This document shows, piece by piece, positions 1 through 10,200 of a stretch of DNA of 60,081 nt. A program made the position numbers and the translations under genes. Every line of letters begins with the position of its first letter. Positions within the stretch are counted from its first letter, which is position 1. The stretch covers positions 1 to 60,081 of the forward strand of contig CASEKR010000021.1 of NCBI GenBank assembly GCA_949288585.1. Reading direction: 5' to 3'. The DNA is from an uncultured Bacteroides sp. (GTDB lineage Bacteria; Bacteroidota; Bacteroidia; Bacteroidales; Bacteroidaceae). The notes under the pieces were generated by a model. That model saw only the letters and a program-made list of their open reading frames with translations, searched no databases and was not told the DNA's origin.

Positions 1-652
1 CGTTGGGGCGCCACTCCTTGTGGTCCTCCAGAATCCATTGGCGCAGCCAGGCTTCGTGCTTGTCCAGGGGAAGGTACCAGTGCGTCGTCTCCTTCATCAC
101 GGGCTGGCTGCCGCTGATGGCGCTCTTGGGATTAATCAACTCCGTGGGGCTGAGCGTCGAGCCGCACTTCTCGCACTGGTCTCCGTAGGCGCCCTGCGCG
201 TGGCAACGGGGGCATTCGCCCGTGATGTAGCGGTCGGCCAGGAAAGTCTTCGCCTCCTCGTCATAATATTGCATGGAGGTCTTCTCGATGAACTCGCCCT
301 TGTCGTAGAGCTTGCGGAAGAAGTCCGATGCCGTCTGATGGTGTACCTTCGATGTGGTGCGCCCGTACACGTCGAACGAGATGCCGAACTCCTCGAACGA
401 CTTCTTGATAAGCTCGTGATAGCGGTCCACAATGTCCTGCGGCGTGCAGCCTTCCTTCTTGGCGCGGATGGTGATGGGCACCCCGTGCTCGTCGGAGCCG
501 CCAATGAAGAGCACGTCTTCTTTCTTCAGGCGCAGGTAGCGCACATAGATATCTGCCGGGACATACACGCCTGCCAGGTGGCCAATGTGCACCGGTCCGT
601 TGGCATAGGGCAGTGCCGATGTCACGGTAGTACGTTTGAAATTCTTTTCCAT
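1..652 (-). CDS. metG: Methionyl-tRNA synthetase, N-terminal part (runs off window)
   Basis: Charges tRNA-Met with methionine in the cytoplasm. About 217 N-terminal codons are visible; the gene continues past position 1. The start ATG (650-652) begins [20 protein letters not shown], followed by the class I signature HIGH. Further on is the zinc-knuckle insertion [18 protein letters not shown], typical of MetRS with a zinc-binding connective domain. The KMSKS loop and any C-terminal tRNA-binding domain lie outside the window. A Bacteroides-type -7 box sits about 60 bp upstream. Nothing is abnormal in the visible part, and the family assignment is secure. Confidence 0.95.
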   Translation of the reverse strand, partial: MEKNFKRTTVTSALPYANGPVHIGHLAGVYVPADIYVRYLRLKKEDVLFIGGSDEHGVPITIRAKKEGCTPQDIVDRYHELIKKSFEEFGISFDVYGRTTSKVHHQTASDFFRKLYDKGEFIEKTSMQYYDEEAKTFLADRYITGECPRCHAQGAYGDQCEKCGSTLSPTELINPKSAISGSQPVMKETTHWYLPLDKHEAWLRQWILEDHKEWRPN

Positions 653-710
653 AAACTATATTTCTCTTTATATTGTCATAACTTTGCCTGTCACGTCTTT
701 ATGCATCGCG

Positions 711-718
711 CAAAGATA
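711..718 (-). promoter_or_regulatory. Bacteroides-type -7 box for metG
   Basis: TATCTTTG on the minus strand matches the TAnnTTTG consensus and lies 58 bp upstream of the metG ATG. No convincing -33 TTG is visible. Confidence 0.5.
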
Positions 719-830
719 ATGCATCTTTGGCATATTCCGGCGAAAAGGCAGGGAAAAACAAGAGAAAAAGCCGCAAAAAGCCCCGTCCCTTAACAACAAG
801 AAAGCGGACTGCTGTTCGCCCCCGGCACTT

Positions 831-912
831 GCGAAGAAACGCCGAAGCGTTCACAAATGAACGCCGAAGCGCTCGCGAAGAAACGCCGAAGCGCTCAAAA
901 ATGAACGCCGCC
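831..912. repeat. Imperfect 44-bp tandem direct repeat, two units
   Basis: Unit 1 (831-874) and unit 2 (875-912, truncated) both start GCGAAGAAACGCCGAAGCG and continue with a TGAACGCCG block. Unit 1 contains a perfect stem GCGTTCA-CAAA-TGAACGC (847-864). The repeat lies in the 424-bp gap between metG and the divergent glycosidase gene. Besides the two promoters I see nothing else in that gap. It has no recognisable coding or mobile-element character. Confidence 0.6.
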
Positions 913-977
913 TAACTCCCGCGTTTTCCTCCTAACCGCTTAAATCTCAAATTCTATTTCGTTAATTCGCCGAAATT

Positions 978-1010
978 TGGCGGTTATCCCACAGATTCTC
1001 GCTAACTTTG
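978..1010 (+). promoter_or_regulatory. Promoter of the glycosidase lipoprotein gene
   Basis: The -7 box TAACTTTG (1003-1010) has a TTG about 22 bp upstream (978-980). It places transcription start near 1017. This rules out the TTG at 1008 as a start codon and supports the ATG at 1077 or 1146. Confidence 0.6.
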
Positions 1011-1076
1011 CCTCAACGACCTGCGCCAATGCCTGCAAGGGAGTTGCCAAACACGAGAAACTACTTATTAATTGTC

Positions 1077-2990
1077 ATGAACAAACTATCGACATTGAGC
1101 CAGAAGCTCACAGCGAAATGGCAGGGCACAACAAGAACGGCCGCCATGAAAAGTCTTTTAATCGCACTCATCCTGTTTGCAGGTTGCATAAACAGCAAGG
1201 CCGAGCGCAAGCCGGCGGCAGGAGGCTATCCCATCGCGAACTTCGCCCTGACGGCCAACGTGTCCGAGCAAGGGGACTTGTTCGGGCAAATCCTGCAAAA
1301 CAAAGGGAAACTGGGCGAATGGCTCGCCAACCGGGGGGAAATCCGGGTGCTGGTTGAGAAAGACGGACAAAAAGAAGAGTTGTCGCATTTCAAAGAGAAA
1401 AACGTCAGCCGCCGCTTCCCGATGGTAAACGCATTTTACCAGAAATCCCGGCTCATCGCCTCCACCATCAAGCTCCAGGCATTCTGCCCGCTGGCATTGA
1501 ACGACTTGGAACTATCTTCGTTGCCCGTGCTGATGCTGGAAATGGAATGCGAGAACCCGGGCAAGAAAGCAGACTCCTTTTTTCTGACGCTCAACCCGGC
1601 CGACGGGCTTTGCACGTCCTTAGAGACAAAAAACTCCGGCAATATCCACGCTGTCGGCAACAAAGGCTTCCTGATGGCCGTCGATGCCGAGGCAGAAAGA
1701 CAAGGGAATGCGCTCCGCATCCCCGTCAACCTGAAAGGCAAGGAAAAGAAACGGTTCCGCATCGCACTGTCCCTATACGATGAAGACTGGATTTCCGCCA
1801 ACCAGTTCCCGGCCGTGGACGACGTCGTGAGTTACGCTTACAGGATGTGGAGCATCTTGGAAACAAAAACCCTGGAGTTCTCCCAAGCCATCCCGAGCAG
1901 CGGGGACGAAGAGATAGACACCTACCTGCGCTGGTACATGGTTCCTGCCATTTCATTGACCCGCTACAACAAACGAGGCGAGTTGCTGACCTTGGGATAC
2001 ATGGAACTGAACCCGCGCGACAGCTATTGGACCTCCTGGGTGCATCTGGCGTTCTTCAAGGAAGCCGAGCGGAAAATGATTGAAGAATGCCTGGCATCTG
2101 TCACACCGGCCGGAAAGATGCCCACGACCATCCTGCCGCTGATTGAGCGCGAAGACGATTTAGACATCAACGCTTTCCTGATTCTGCGCGTGGCCCGTTT
2201 CTACCAGTTCTATCATGAGAAGGAAAAACTGAAAACCTATTGGCCGGTCTTGAAGAAAGCCATGGAATGGTTGATAGCCCGCGACCAGGACGGCATCGGG
2301 CTGCCCAAGCAAATATCGTTCTGGGGCGACTGGAAAGACGTGCCGGGCGTGAGCGGGCGCGCCTATTCACCTTTCTCGTGCCTGATTTACCTGGCTGCCT
2401 TGAAACAAATGATTTATCTGGGCAAAGAATGCGGCGACCCCACGGCCGTCCAACGCTTTGAAGAAGCATTTGCCAAAGGGCACGAGACCATCAACAAAGA
2501 CGTCCGGCACGGAGGGTTGTGGAATGGCCGATATTACTGCCAGTTGTGGAAAGACGGAAGCGTAAACGACAAACTGCTGGAAGACCAAACCATCGGCATC
2601 CTGTTTGACGTAGTGCCTGAAGAACGGGCCTTGTCTATCATCAATTCGCTGAACGAAATGAGCCTGACGCCTTATGGCGTGGCCGAAACCTTCCCCTACT
2701 ACCCGGAAGAGTTCGGTCTTGAACCTGCCACCTACCACAACGGGGCCGTATGGCCTTGGGTCAACTTCATGGATTGCTGGGCAAGAATCCGCTTAGGCAA
2801 ACGGGAAGAAGCCTTGGACATCATCAAAAGAGTGGGACATGCCGACATCGTGGCTTCCGGTGACTGGTCTGCCAACGAACACATCAACAGCCTGACCGGC
2901 GAGAACCTCGGTTTCCACATCCAGGGATGGAACGCCGCCCTGTTCGGCACCATCTATTTCGGGCTGGTACACCCGGGCATTGTCTTTTGA
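1077..2990 (+). CDS. Six-hairpin glycosidase-like lipoprotein
   Basis: Probable exported glycoside hydrolase with an (alpha/alpha)6 catalytic domain, resembling GDE-C/GH63-like enzymes. The N-terminus contains a hydrophobic segment ending in a lipobox (LLIALILFAGC), so it is probably lipid-anchored. An all-beta N-terminal domain (about residues 50-260) is followed by a helical domain rich in aromatic and acidic residues, such as YMELNPRDSYWTSW, and a conserved-looking YHNGAVWPW segment near the end. I chose ATG 1077 because transcription should begin near 1017. ATG 1146 (MKSLLIALIL) gives a shorter, more standard signal peptide and is an equal alternative. The gene converges on the metallopeptidase gene with a 30-bp gap. 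Exact family and substrate are not determined; an alpha-glycosidase role is a guess from fold-level resemblance. Confidence 0.7.
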   Translation: MNKLSTLSQKLTAKWQGTTRTAAMKSLLIALILFAGCINSKAERKPAAGGYPIANFALTANVSEQGDLFGQILQNKGKLGEWLANRGEIRVLVEKDGQKEELSHFKEKNVSRRFPMVNAFYQKSRLIASTIKLQAFCPLALNDLELSSLPVLMLEMECENPGKKADSFFLTLNPADGLCTSLETKNSGNIHAVGNKGFLMAVDAEAERQGNALRIPVNLKGKEKKRFRIALSLYDEDWISANQFPAVDDVVSYAYRMWSILETKTLEFSQAIPSSGDEEIDTYLRWYMVPAISLTRYNKRGELLTLGYMELNPRDSYWTSWVHLAFFKEAERKMIEECLASVTPAGKMPTTILPLIEREDDLDINAFLILRVARFYQFYHEKEKLKTYWPVLKKAMEWLIARDQDGIGLPKQISFWGDWKDVPGVSGRAYSPFSCLIYLAALKQMIYLGKECGDPTAVQRFEEAFAKGHETINKDVRHGGLWNGRYYCQLWKDGSVNDKLLEDQTIGILFDVVPEERALSIINSLNEMSLTPYGVAETFPYYPEEFGLEPATYHNGAVWPWVNFMDCWARIRLGKREEALDIIKRVGHADIVASGDWSANEHINSLTGENLGFHIQGWNAALFGTIYFGLVHPGIVF

Positions 2991-3020
2991 CAAGAAAGGC
3001 TGGATGCCCGCATAGTCCCA

Positions 3021-3818
3021 TCACGATGGCTGAATGTCGCCTACCGCCACCTGGTACTCTTGCCACAGGTCGTCAATATTGTACTCCTCGCCCAAGACAT
3101 GCTTGATAGCCCCATCGAAAGACCAAGGAATGACTTCCAGGGTGCTCCGGTTGAACTTGCGCAGAAACTCCGGGTCCTTGTTGTCGCGCAACCACACGAA
3201 GAAGTAACCCGCCGTGCGGTATCCGTCCATGTAGTTCCCGCCTTTCGGACGCGCCTCCGGACCTTCGAATCCTCCGTTGGCCACGCGCACGGCGTCTGCC
3301 ATACCCTCGATGAAAGCCCAGAACACCCGGTTGGTGCCGTAGGAACCAATGCCCTGCGGCTCCAACTGGTAGGCATGAGTCAACTCGTGCAAGAGCACTC
3401 CGCGCGTTTCGAAGAACAGCTTGGCTGTGTCATTCTCCGCAAAGGAGTTCTCAATGTGGCGCGTGCTGTAGAAAATCGTCACATCACCATTGCCGCCCCC
3501 TTTGGCAGAAACACCCTCTATGTCTTCCAGGGTATAATGGATGTTGCGCACCGGGGGAATGCTGTCTTCGGGCGAATCGTAAAGCGTGGCCAGCACGGTG
3601 CGTGCCTGCTCCTTGATATACGATTCGGCATCGGGAATAATCCGATGGTAAATATCTGACCCCTTCGTCTCCGGAGCCTTGTCCTCAAACAAAATAGTCC
3701 CTACGTTGTAGTCCTTCCAGGCATCCGGATTGTTCTCTGCTCTTTTTTGCGCGGTTGCCGTGCAAGCTCCCAATGCTGCCATCAAGCAGGCGGCATAGAA
3801 AAAATGTCTCTTTTTCAT
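3021..3818 (-). CDS. Basic secretory protein family metallopeptidase, exported
   Basis: Putative zinc peptidase of the basic secretory protein (BSP) family. The 265-residue protein has a signal peptide with a lipobox-like LGAC near residue 19, so it is probably a lipoprotein. The zinc motif HELTHAYQ lies in the middle and is followed by FIEGMADAVR, which supplies the downstream acidic residue and helix. The conserved RTAGYFFVWL segment is also typical of the family. It sits 27 bp downstream of the GH92 mannosidase on the same strand and is probably cotranscribed with it. A glycosidase paired with a peptidase suggests attack on glycoproteins, which is inference. The family call is confident; the peptidase activity is untested here. 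Confidence 0.85.
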   Translation of the reverse strand: MKKRHFFYAACLMAALGACTATAQKRAENNPDAWKDYNVGTILFEDKAPETKGSDIYHRIIPDAESYIKEQARTVLATLYDSPEDSIPPVRNIHYTLEDIEGVSAKGGGNGDVTIFYSTRHIENSFAENDTAKLFFETRGVLLHELTHAYQLEPQGIGSYGTNRVFWAFIEGMADAVRVANGGFEGPEARPKGGNYMDGYRTAGYFFVWLRDNKDPEFLRKFNRSTLEVIPWSFDGAIKHVLGEEYNIDDLWQEYQVAVGDIQPS

Positions 3819-3845
3819 ACTTACTTATTTTTCTTGTTTTATTTG

Positions 3846-6191
3846 TTATTTGTCTATTTCGTCAGTCAATGAATAAGGCTTGTCTTCGGGCGACAGTCCA
3901 CGGCGTTTGTTGGGCGTTGCTCCCATCTTGAACTCCAGCACGCCTCCCTTGAGGATGTCCTCGTGGGTGATGTACATCTTGTCGTACGCCTTTCCGTTCA
4001 GCTTCAGCGAGCGCACATAACGGTTCTTGTCGCTGACGCCCGGCGCTTTAATCTCCAATGTGTTTCCGTTGGGGAGCGTCAACTTCAGATAAGGCAGGTA
4101 GGGTGTGCCCAGTACATACTGGTCTGTGCCGGGACAAACGGGGTAGAAGCCCATCACGGAGAAAAGGTACCAGGCCGACATCTGCCCGCAATCGTCATTG
4201 CCGCCCAATCCGTTGATGTCGTTCCTATACATCTTGTTCAGGATTTCGCGCAGCCAATACTGCGTCTTCCAAGGCTGGGAAGTCCACGCATACAGGTAAG
4301 GCACGTGGTGGCTCGGCTCATTGCCGTGCACGTATCCGCCCACCAAGCAATCTTCCGTGATATCCTCGTTGTGCTCGTAATACTTCTCAGGCAGGTGCAT
4401 GGTAAACAGTTTATCCAGTTTTTCCACGAACGTCTTTTCCCCTCCCATCAAGTCAATCATGCCAAACACATCATGCGGCACGTGGAAAGAGAAATTCCAC
4501 GAATTGCCCTCGATGAACCCTTCGCCATAGGTTTGCAACACGTCGAACTCCTTCTTGAACGTGCCGTCGCTGTATCGGGGGCGCGCAAAGCCGATGCTCT
4601 CGTCGTAGATGTTGCGATAGTTGAGGGCCCGTTTCCGATAGGCGTCCGCCACCTCCCGGTTACCGGCTTTCAAGGCAGTCTGGTAGATGGTCCAGTCGTC
4701 ATACGCATACTCCAGCGTAGTAGAAGCAGCCGTGCCGCTCTTGTCCAACGGGACGTATCCCAACTTCATATAATCGGCCACGCCTTCGTAATACGGCACC
4801 GTGGAAGTGCTCACCATGGCCTCCAGCGCTTCGTCCACATTCGTAAAGACGCCTTTGGCTATGGCATCCGCCAGCACGGAAACGGCATGATAGCCGCTCA
4901 TACACCAGTTCTCGTTTCCCATCAGGCTCCAGACCGGCAACATGCCGTGCACGCTTTGCTGTTCGTGCTTAATCATCGACTCCACCATGTCCGCATTGCG
5001 TTCCGGCTTCACCAAGTTCAGGAAGGGATGCTCCGCCCGGTAGGTGTCCCAGAGCGAGAATATCGTGTAATTGGTAAATCCTTCCGCCCGGTGGATGTTG
5101 TGGTCCAGCCCGCGATAAGCCCCGTCTACGTCCATATAGACCGACGGGTTAATCATGGTGTGGTAAAGAGAGGTATAGAACATCGCCTTCTGGTCGGGCG
5201 TGCCTTCTATTTCGAAATGGTTCAATTCCCGGTTCCAATCCGTTCGCGCTGCTTCAGCCAACTGTTCGAAGCTCTTGCCCGAGGCTTCGGCGCGCAGGTT
5301 TTTGAGGGCGCCTTCCGTGCCGGTGGCCGACAAGGCTACTTTGACCACCAATTCCGGATTCTTGGACGTATCGAAATTGAAATAAGCCACGACCTTGCGG
5401 CCTGCCATCTCGGGAAAATTCTTTTCCATGCGGAAGCGGCGCCAAAACCCGTTGTAGAGCACCTTCTCTTTATCCACATACCCATAGTCCCGGATGGGCT
5501 GCGAGAAGGAGATGGCGAAGTAGGTGTAATTGGTGCGCGCCCATCCGTTGGTGATGCGGTATCCGGTCAGCAAGGTGTCGTTCTCCACCCGCAGGTTGGT
5601 CCACAACACTTTACCGTCGTAATTGTAAATGCCGTGCACCAAGTCCAAAATCAAATGCCCGTCCTTTCCTTGGGGATAAGTATATTTGTGGACGCCTGTC
5701 CGCTGCGTGGCCGTCAACTGCGCCCGGATGCCATAATCGTCCAACATCACCTCGTAGTAGCCGGGGGTGGCCTTTTCTGTCGCATGGTCAAAGCGCGAGC
5801 GGTATCCCTCTTCCGGATGCTCCGTCCGGCCGGGGTTCAGCTTCACTTCGCCCACGGCAGGCATCAGCAGGAAATCTCCCAGGTCGGAATGTCCCGTGCC
5901 GCTCAGGTGGGTATGGCTAAAGCCGACAATCGTCTTGTCCCGGTACTGGTAACCGGCGCAATACTCATACGCATTCTTCTGATAAGCCCCCTCTACATTG
6001 TGCGGGACCGTATCCGTGTCCGGACTTAGTTGTACCCACCCAAAGGGAGTGCAAGCGCCGGGAAAGGTATGCCCCATCCCATTGGTGCCGATAATCGGAT
6101 TTACATAATCCACAGGCTGTTCCTGCGCAAAAGCCGTAGCCCCCACCAACAGGGAAATCACCACGGGAAATAAGAACTTCTTTGTATTCAT
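3846..6191 (-). CDS. GH92 family alpha-mannosidase, exported
   Basis: Exo-acting, calcium-dependent alpha-mannosidase of family GH92, which trims mannose from N-glycans or yeast mannan. After a signal peptide (MNTKKFLFPVVISLLVGATA), the mature part opens with DYVNPIIGTNGMGHTFPGA, the family hallmark. The C-terminal half carries GGNDDCGQMSAWY and the FYPVCPGTDQYVLGTP stretch. Length (781 aa) is normal for the family. An in-frame upstream start at 6236 exists, but it overlaps the -7 promoter box, so the ATG at 6191 is preferred. First gene of a likely two-gene operon with the BSP peptidase. Confidence 0.95.
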   Translation of the reverse strand: MNTKKFLFPVVISLLVGATAFAQEQPVDYVNPIIGTNGMGHTFPGACTPFGWVQLSPDTDTVPHNVEGAYQKNAYEYCAGYQYRDKTIVGFSHTHLSGTGHSDLGDFLLMPAVGEVKLNPGRTEHPEEGYRSRFDHATEKATPGYYEVMLDDYGIRAQLTATQRTGVHKYTYPQGKDGHLILDLVHGIYNYDGKVLWTNLRVENDTLLTGYRITNGWARTNYTYFAISFSQPIRDYGYVDKEKVLYNGFWRRFRMEKNFPEMAGRKVVAYFNFDTSKNPELVVKVALSATGTEGALKNLRAEASGKSFEQLAEAARTDWNRELNHFEIEGTPDQKAMFYTSLYHTMINPSVYMDVDGAYRGLDHNIHRAEGFTNYTIFSLWDTYRAEHPFLNLVKPERNADMVESMIKHEQQSVHGMLPVWSLMGNENWCMSGYHAVSVLADAIAKGVFTNVDEALEAMVSTSTVPYYEGVADYMKLGYVPLDKSGTAASTTLEYAYDDWTIYQTALKAGNREVADAYRKRALNYRNIYDESIGFARPRYSDGTFKKEFDVLQTYGEGFIEGNSWNFSFHVPHDVFGMIDLMGGEKTFVEKLDKLFTMHLPEKYYEHNEDITEDCLVGGYVHGNEPSHHVPYLYAWTSQPWKTQYWLREILNKMYRNDINGLGGNDDCGQMSAWYLFSVMGFYPVCPGTDQYVLGTPYLPYLKLTLPNGNTLEIKAPGVSDKNRYVRSLKLNGKAYDKMYITHEDILKGGVLEFKMGATPNKRRGLSPEDKPYSLTDEIDK

Positions 6192-6222
6192 GACTTTCAA
6201 TTTTACCCATAGAAAAATTTGC

Positions 6223-6253
6223 CAAAGGTAAAGCAAGAAACGGATAAAAACAA
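6223..6253 (-). promoter_or_regulatory. Promoter of the GH92/BSP operon
   Basis: On the minus strand, TTG (6251-6253) and TACCTTTG (6223-6230) are separated by 20 bp. This is a good match to the Bacteroides -33/-7 arrangement, about 30 bp upstream of the ATG. Confidence 0.7.
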
Positions 6254-6336
6254 GGACAAATGTAATTATGTTGAAACAAAGCGGGCGTGGCGCCTGCCGC
6301 GCCCGCCCGCTTCTTCAAATCGAACTTTCGCCCCAA

Positions 6337-7035
6337 TCAACCGAACGTTCCCTGGCCGCTGTCATCATCATCCTCGCCGGAACCGCCGCCAGGCGACTGG
6401 GCATCCTCGTCATTCTGTAAGCACATACTGTTCGACACCAAACGCTCCACATCGCTCCGGAAGCTCAGGTAAACAGCCAACGCGTCACCGTCCCAATGGG
6501 CAGGCAGTGCCAGTTCTGCCGCACCGTCGGCACGGGTAGCCGCATCCAGATCATACACCGCCTCAGCCTTCGCCTTGTTGAAAGCCAGCACCATCGCCAC
6601 ATCTTTTGCCCCGGCGTTGCCGTTGCCGCTGTTGTCCGTCCACGTGAACGACAGTTTCCCGGCGGAGGCCGCTACTGCAGCGTCCGTAGGCACCACCAGG
6701 CTGCCCCGGCTCACCATCGCCTTGCCGAAATCCACGGCCGCACCGGCACCACAACCGCCCACTGCATTTTTCAACACATAGGACATGGCCGAACTGTAAG
6801 CCGATTGGCCAGGCTCAGGGTCCATGTACCCCACACGAAGATAAGGGATCATTGTTTTCAAGAAGCGAACAGCCTGCGCGAACTTGCCACGCTGACACAC
6901 TTGTTTTTCCGTCTTCGGGTCATGATAACTTCCAGCCAGCGAACGCATACAGCTGATTGAGTTCCACGAAGTTCCTACTACATTTCCTACTTTCCCTGAG
7001 AAACCTCCCAGGATACCTTTTTTAATTTTTCCCAT
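6337..7035 (-). CDS. DUF6266 family protein
   Basis: Bacteroidetes-specific protein of unknown function. The start MGKIKKGILGGFSGKVGNVV (ATG 7033-7035) is the conserved N-terminus of DUF6266 proteins; the 13-codon upstream extension in frame lacks it. The body is about 230 aa. It contains two possible beta-rich regions, with WTDNSGNGNAGAKD around residue 140, and ends in a low-complexity acidic tail (SGEDDDDSGQG). No signal peptide or membrane segment is visible. It is monocistronic, between the GH92 operon and the restriction-modification gene. No function should be assigned from sequence alone. Confidence 0.75.
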   Translation of the reverse strand: MGKIKKGILGGFSGKVGNVVGTSWNSISCMRSLAGSYHDPKTEKQVCQRGKFAQAVRFLKTMIPYLRVGYMDPEPGQSAYSSAMSYVLKNAVGGCGAGAAVDFGKAMVSRGSLVVPTDAAVAASAGKLSFTWTDNSGNGNAGAKDVAMVLAFNKAKAEAVYDLDAATRADGAAELALPAHWDGDALAVYLSFRSDVERLVSNSMCLQNDEDAQSPGGGSGEDDDDSGQGTFG

Positions 7036-7156
7036 AAAAATAAAGTTTTTGAGTAACACATAATTAATTTTCACCGCATCCTCTTCCCGGACGACTTCTG
7101 CAGCAATCCCCGGAAAGATTCACACGAGGAAACGACTATCATTTTCGTTTCGTGTG

Positions 7157-7164
7157 CAAAGGTA
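7157..7164 (-). promoter_or_regulatory. -7 box for the DUF6266 gene
   Basis: TACCTTTG on the minus strand, 122 bp upstream of the ATG, giving a long A+T-rich leader. There is no clear -33 box. The gap 7036-7278 holds nothing else I can identify. Confidence 0.5.
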
Positions 7165-7278
7165 AGAGCTTTATTTTAAATAAACGGACTTTTTTTAGAA
7201 AAGTGTTCCCCGAAATATGTAAAGTGCAAAATATCAGCAAGAAAAAAATGCAGTTAGAATATCCTCCCATTCCATCTT

Positions 7279-10200
7279 CTACCCATTCTTTAAACCTGCA
7301 TTTTCAGTGGCACATATTTTCAAATAAATATCTGTCAAGTCCTCTGAAATTCCAATCCTTTTTACCGCGTTTCTTGTCGCCTCTTTAGATAATTCCACTA
7401 TCTCTTGATGCAAAACATTCGTGGCATCATACTTGGGAATAAACAAATTGGATTTCTTCAGACTAAACCCATTTGTCTTAAATGTATCATGAATATACGA
7501 ATGAACAATAGAACTATTCAAAATACCATTGATAAAATGCGATTCATCTTCCGAGATAAAGTTTCCCTCTATATCTTGACTGATAATGATCGTATGTTTC
7601 ACACATACGGTTTTCTTCCATTCTCCCCAAGGCGTCAAAGTCTTATTGATGACACTTGCACAGAAATAGGTGTTATCCCTGGCTGCAACAATATGTGGCG
7701 CAAAAGTATATTTCCCAATTTTTGAAAGTGCATAGAACTCATTGCCTCGGTGCATTGTTTTACTTTTGTCCGACTGCATATCAAGAATTTTCCTTTGCTC
7801 AGAGAAGTACATCGCCAACCTGTAATCCGTATTCATCAGCACTTCAAGCGGCACAGGAGCAGAAGTGTTATTCTCATCGTAAGGGACAATGTGGTAATTG
7901 TTACTCCTTTCATATTCAAAAGGTTTAATATCAGGACCTTCTACCATTGGATAAACATACCGGGTTGAAAAATCCCAGCCTTCCGCAGGAATATTCTCAA
8001 CCTTATATTTTGCGGTTTTCAACGAGAAATTCTTAAAACGGTAATGCCCTTCAATGGAAGATTCGCCCATGCCCGTCATTTTAAACACCTCAAAAGGCGT
8101 AGATTCTACACCCGTCCGATACAAATAAGCCGTATTCCCGACAATTGCCTTGTAATCCAAATGAGCAGAGACATAGGTAAAAGCTGTCGAGTTATTCGCC
8201 AATTGACATGCTTTTCCCTCTGTAATATCCAAATACCCAAGGGCATCTTTAAATGAACAGCACTTGTTAATGGTATTATCATTGACACGTGCACGCTTCT
8301 TTATCATACGGACAGTAATGCCTTGGACATAATCCATTGGCTTCGAACTGAAATAATATGTATTAAAGTCCTGTGTAACGGATTTCGAACCACATTTAAA
8401 AGGTCTCATCGGCGGCATCCACCTGTCTATGCGCTGCAAATAGAGGCGTTTCCCATGAATGTAATCAATATAGAAATTTCTAAATTCTTCGTATGAATTC
8501 TGCGACATCAAGCTATCCGGCATAAGGAAAGCCAATACACCATCTTCCTTCAGCCAATTAGTCGCAACCACATTGGAGATAAGGGCGCAAATGTTCAATT
8601 GCGCACCACCATACATCCCGCCATCATTACAAAATATATGCCTAATGTCACAAAAAGACTTTATCCTTTGCGTATATGTTGCAGGAAGGTGTTCCCACTT
8701 CACCCAGGGCGGATTTCCTACAATCATATCCATACCACCAAGACGAGCTATCAACATAAAATTGGTCGCAATCCTTATCCAGATGCCATCCCAATGGTTC
8801 ACATGCAAATACACCAGTGATTCACACAACGATTCTATCTTCTCTTGCAATTTCCCGCAGTTCTTTTCAGCATCATTCAGTTTACTATAAATGACATTAT
8901 ACAAGATTCGTGGTTCACCTGCCTTCACAAACGCTTGCATCTCACTCATCATTTGTCCGAAATTCTTCTGCTCTACGAGCCTTTTGGGCAAAACCACTTC
9001 GAAATTACTGCACTTCAAATTACTTATCGAGTAGGTATAGCAATCTATCCCCTCGTAAGTAACCAAAGAAGGTATAATTGCAGAATCGCCCAAATATACA
9101 GGTATTTCAATATCCCTTATCTCACCGAACGCATAGAGAGCCAGATAGTAACTCACACGGGCAGAAAGCACAGAAAGAGGATTGATGTCTATCCCGTAAA
9201 CACGGCCAATGATTTTGTCGCGGATCATCCTTCTTTCTTCTTTCGTAAGTTCATTGACAGACACATCCCCAACGACCTTCTTAATGAGATTAAGCAAAAA
9301 AATGCCAGAACCGCAGCAAGGGTCTATCGCCTTCCAATCCGTAGTTCCGACTATGCCCGTACACTCAGACACGACACTATCAGCCACCCACTCCGGAGTG
9401 AAATATTCCCCCATTGAGTGCCTGACAGATTGAGGAATGATAGCCATATACAAATCCTTGAAGATATCCGTGGGAGAATACGACACATTCAATGAGAATG
9501 CCGAATATTCATCAACTTTCACAATAAGGACTTTGATTTTTTTGTAGAAATCATCAGACCACTGATTCGCATCAGCATACCACGAAAAGAAATCCCCTTC
9601 CAAAAAATTGCGGATGCCCATATTGTTGTAAGAATATCCATCTTCTATCTTCTTGAAGAAATCTTGCATTTGGAATGAATTCAGGCTCAGCAAATCATGA
9701 TATCCATTCGTTTCTGAATTGAATTGCAAATTGTCCACCACTTTGCAAGCTATCAATTTCACGATAATCGCGTATGTCGTTTGCAGTGCAAACAAGGCTT
9801 TGTATTCCAGGTCGGGATTATTGATTCCCTGCGAAAAGATTTGGCTTAAATCAGCCCTGCGTTTTACGATATCATTACTTTTGCCGCTGTCATTTACTGA
9901 AAGGTGCATCAATTCCTTCCATTCTTCATACAACATCGTTGTCTTATCCGTTGGGTTCAACAGCAATTCATTATATAAGATTTTAGCTATCTCCTTGGAT
10001 GTAGAATCAGATGCCTCACGAATTGCAAAGTCTATAACGATATTTACTGGCTCAAACTTCTTAGTATCATCGCTTAATATGCCGCGAATGATTATGTCGA
10101 TGTCATTAACCGTCATTGGCCGTAACATGGTCGACTTTACTTCGTTAGCCACAAACTGGAAATAGGCGATTTTGATACCGTCAGTCAGGATAGCATCATA

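Noticed and set aside
679-686. Forward TAACTTTG box near metG
   Set aside because: It points away from metG with no gene start suitably placed before the real glycosidase promoter.
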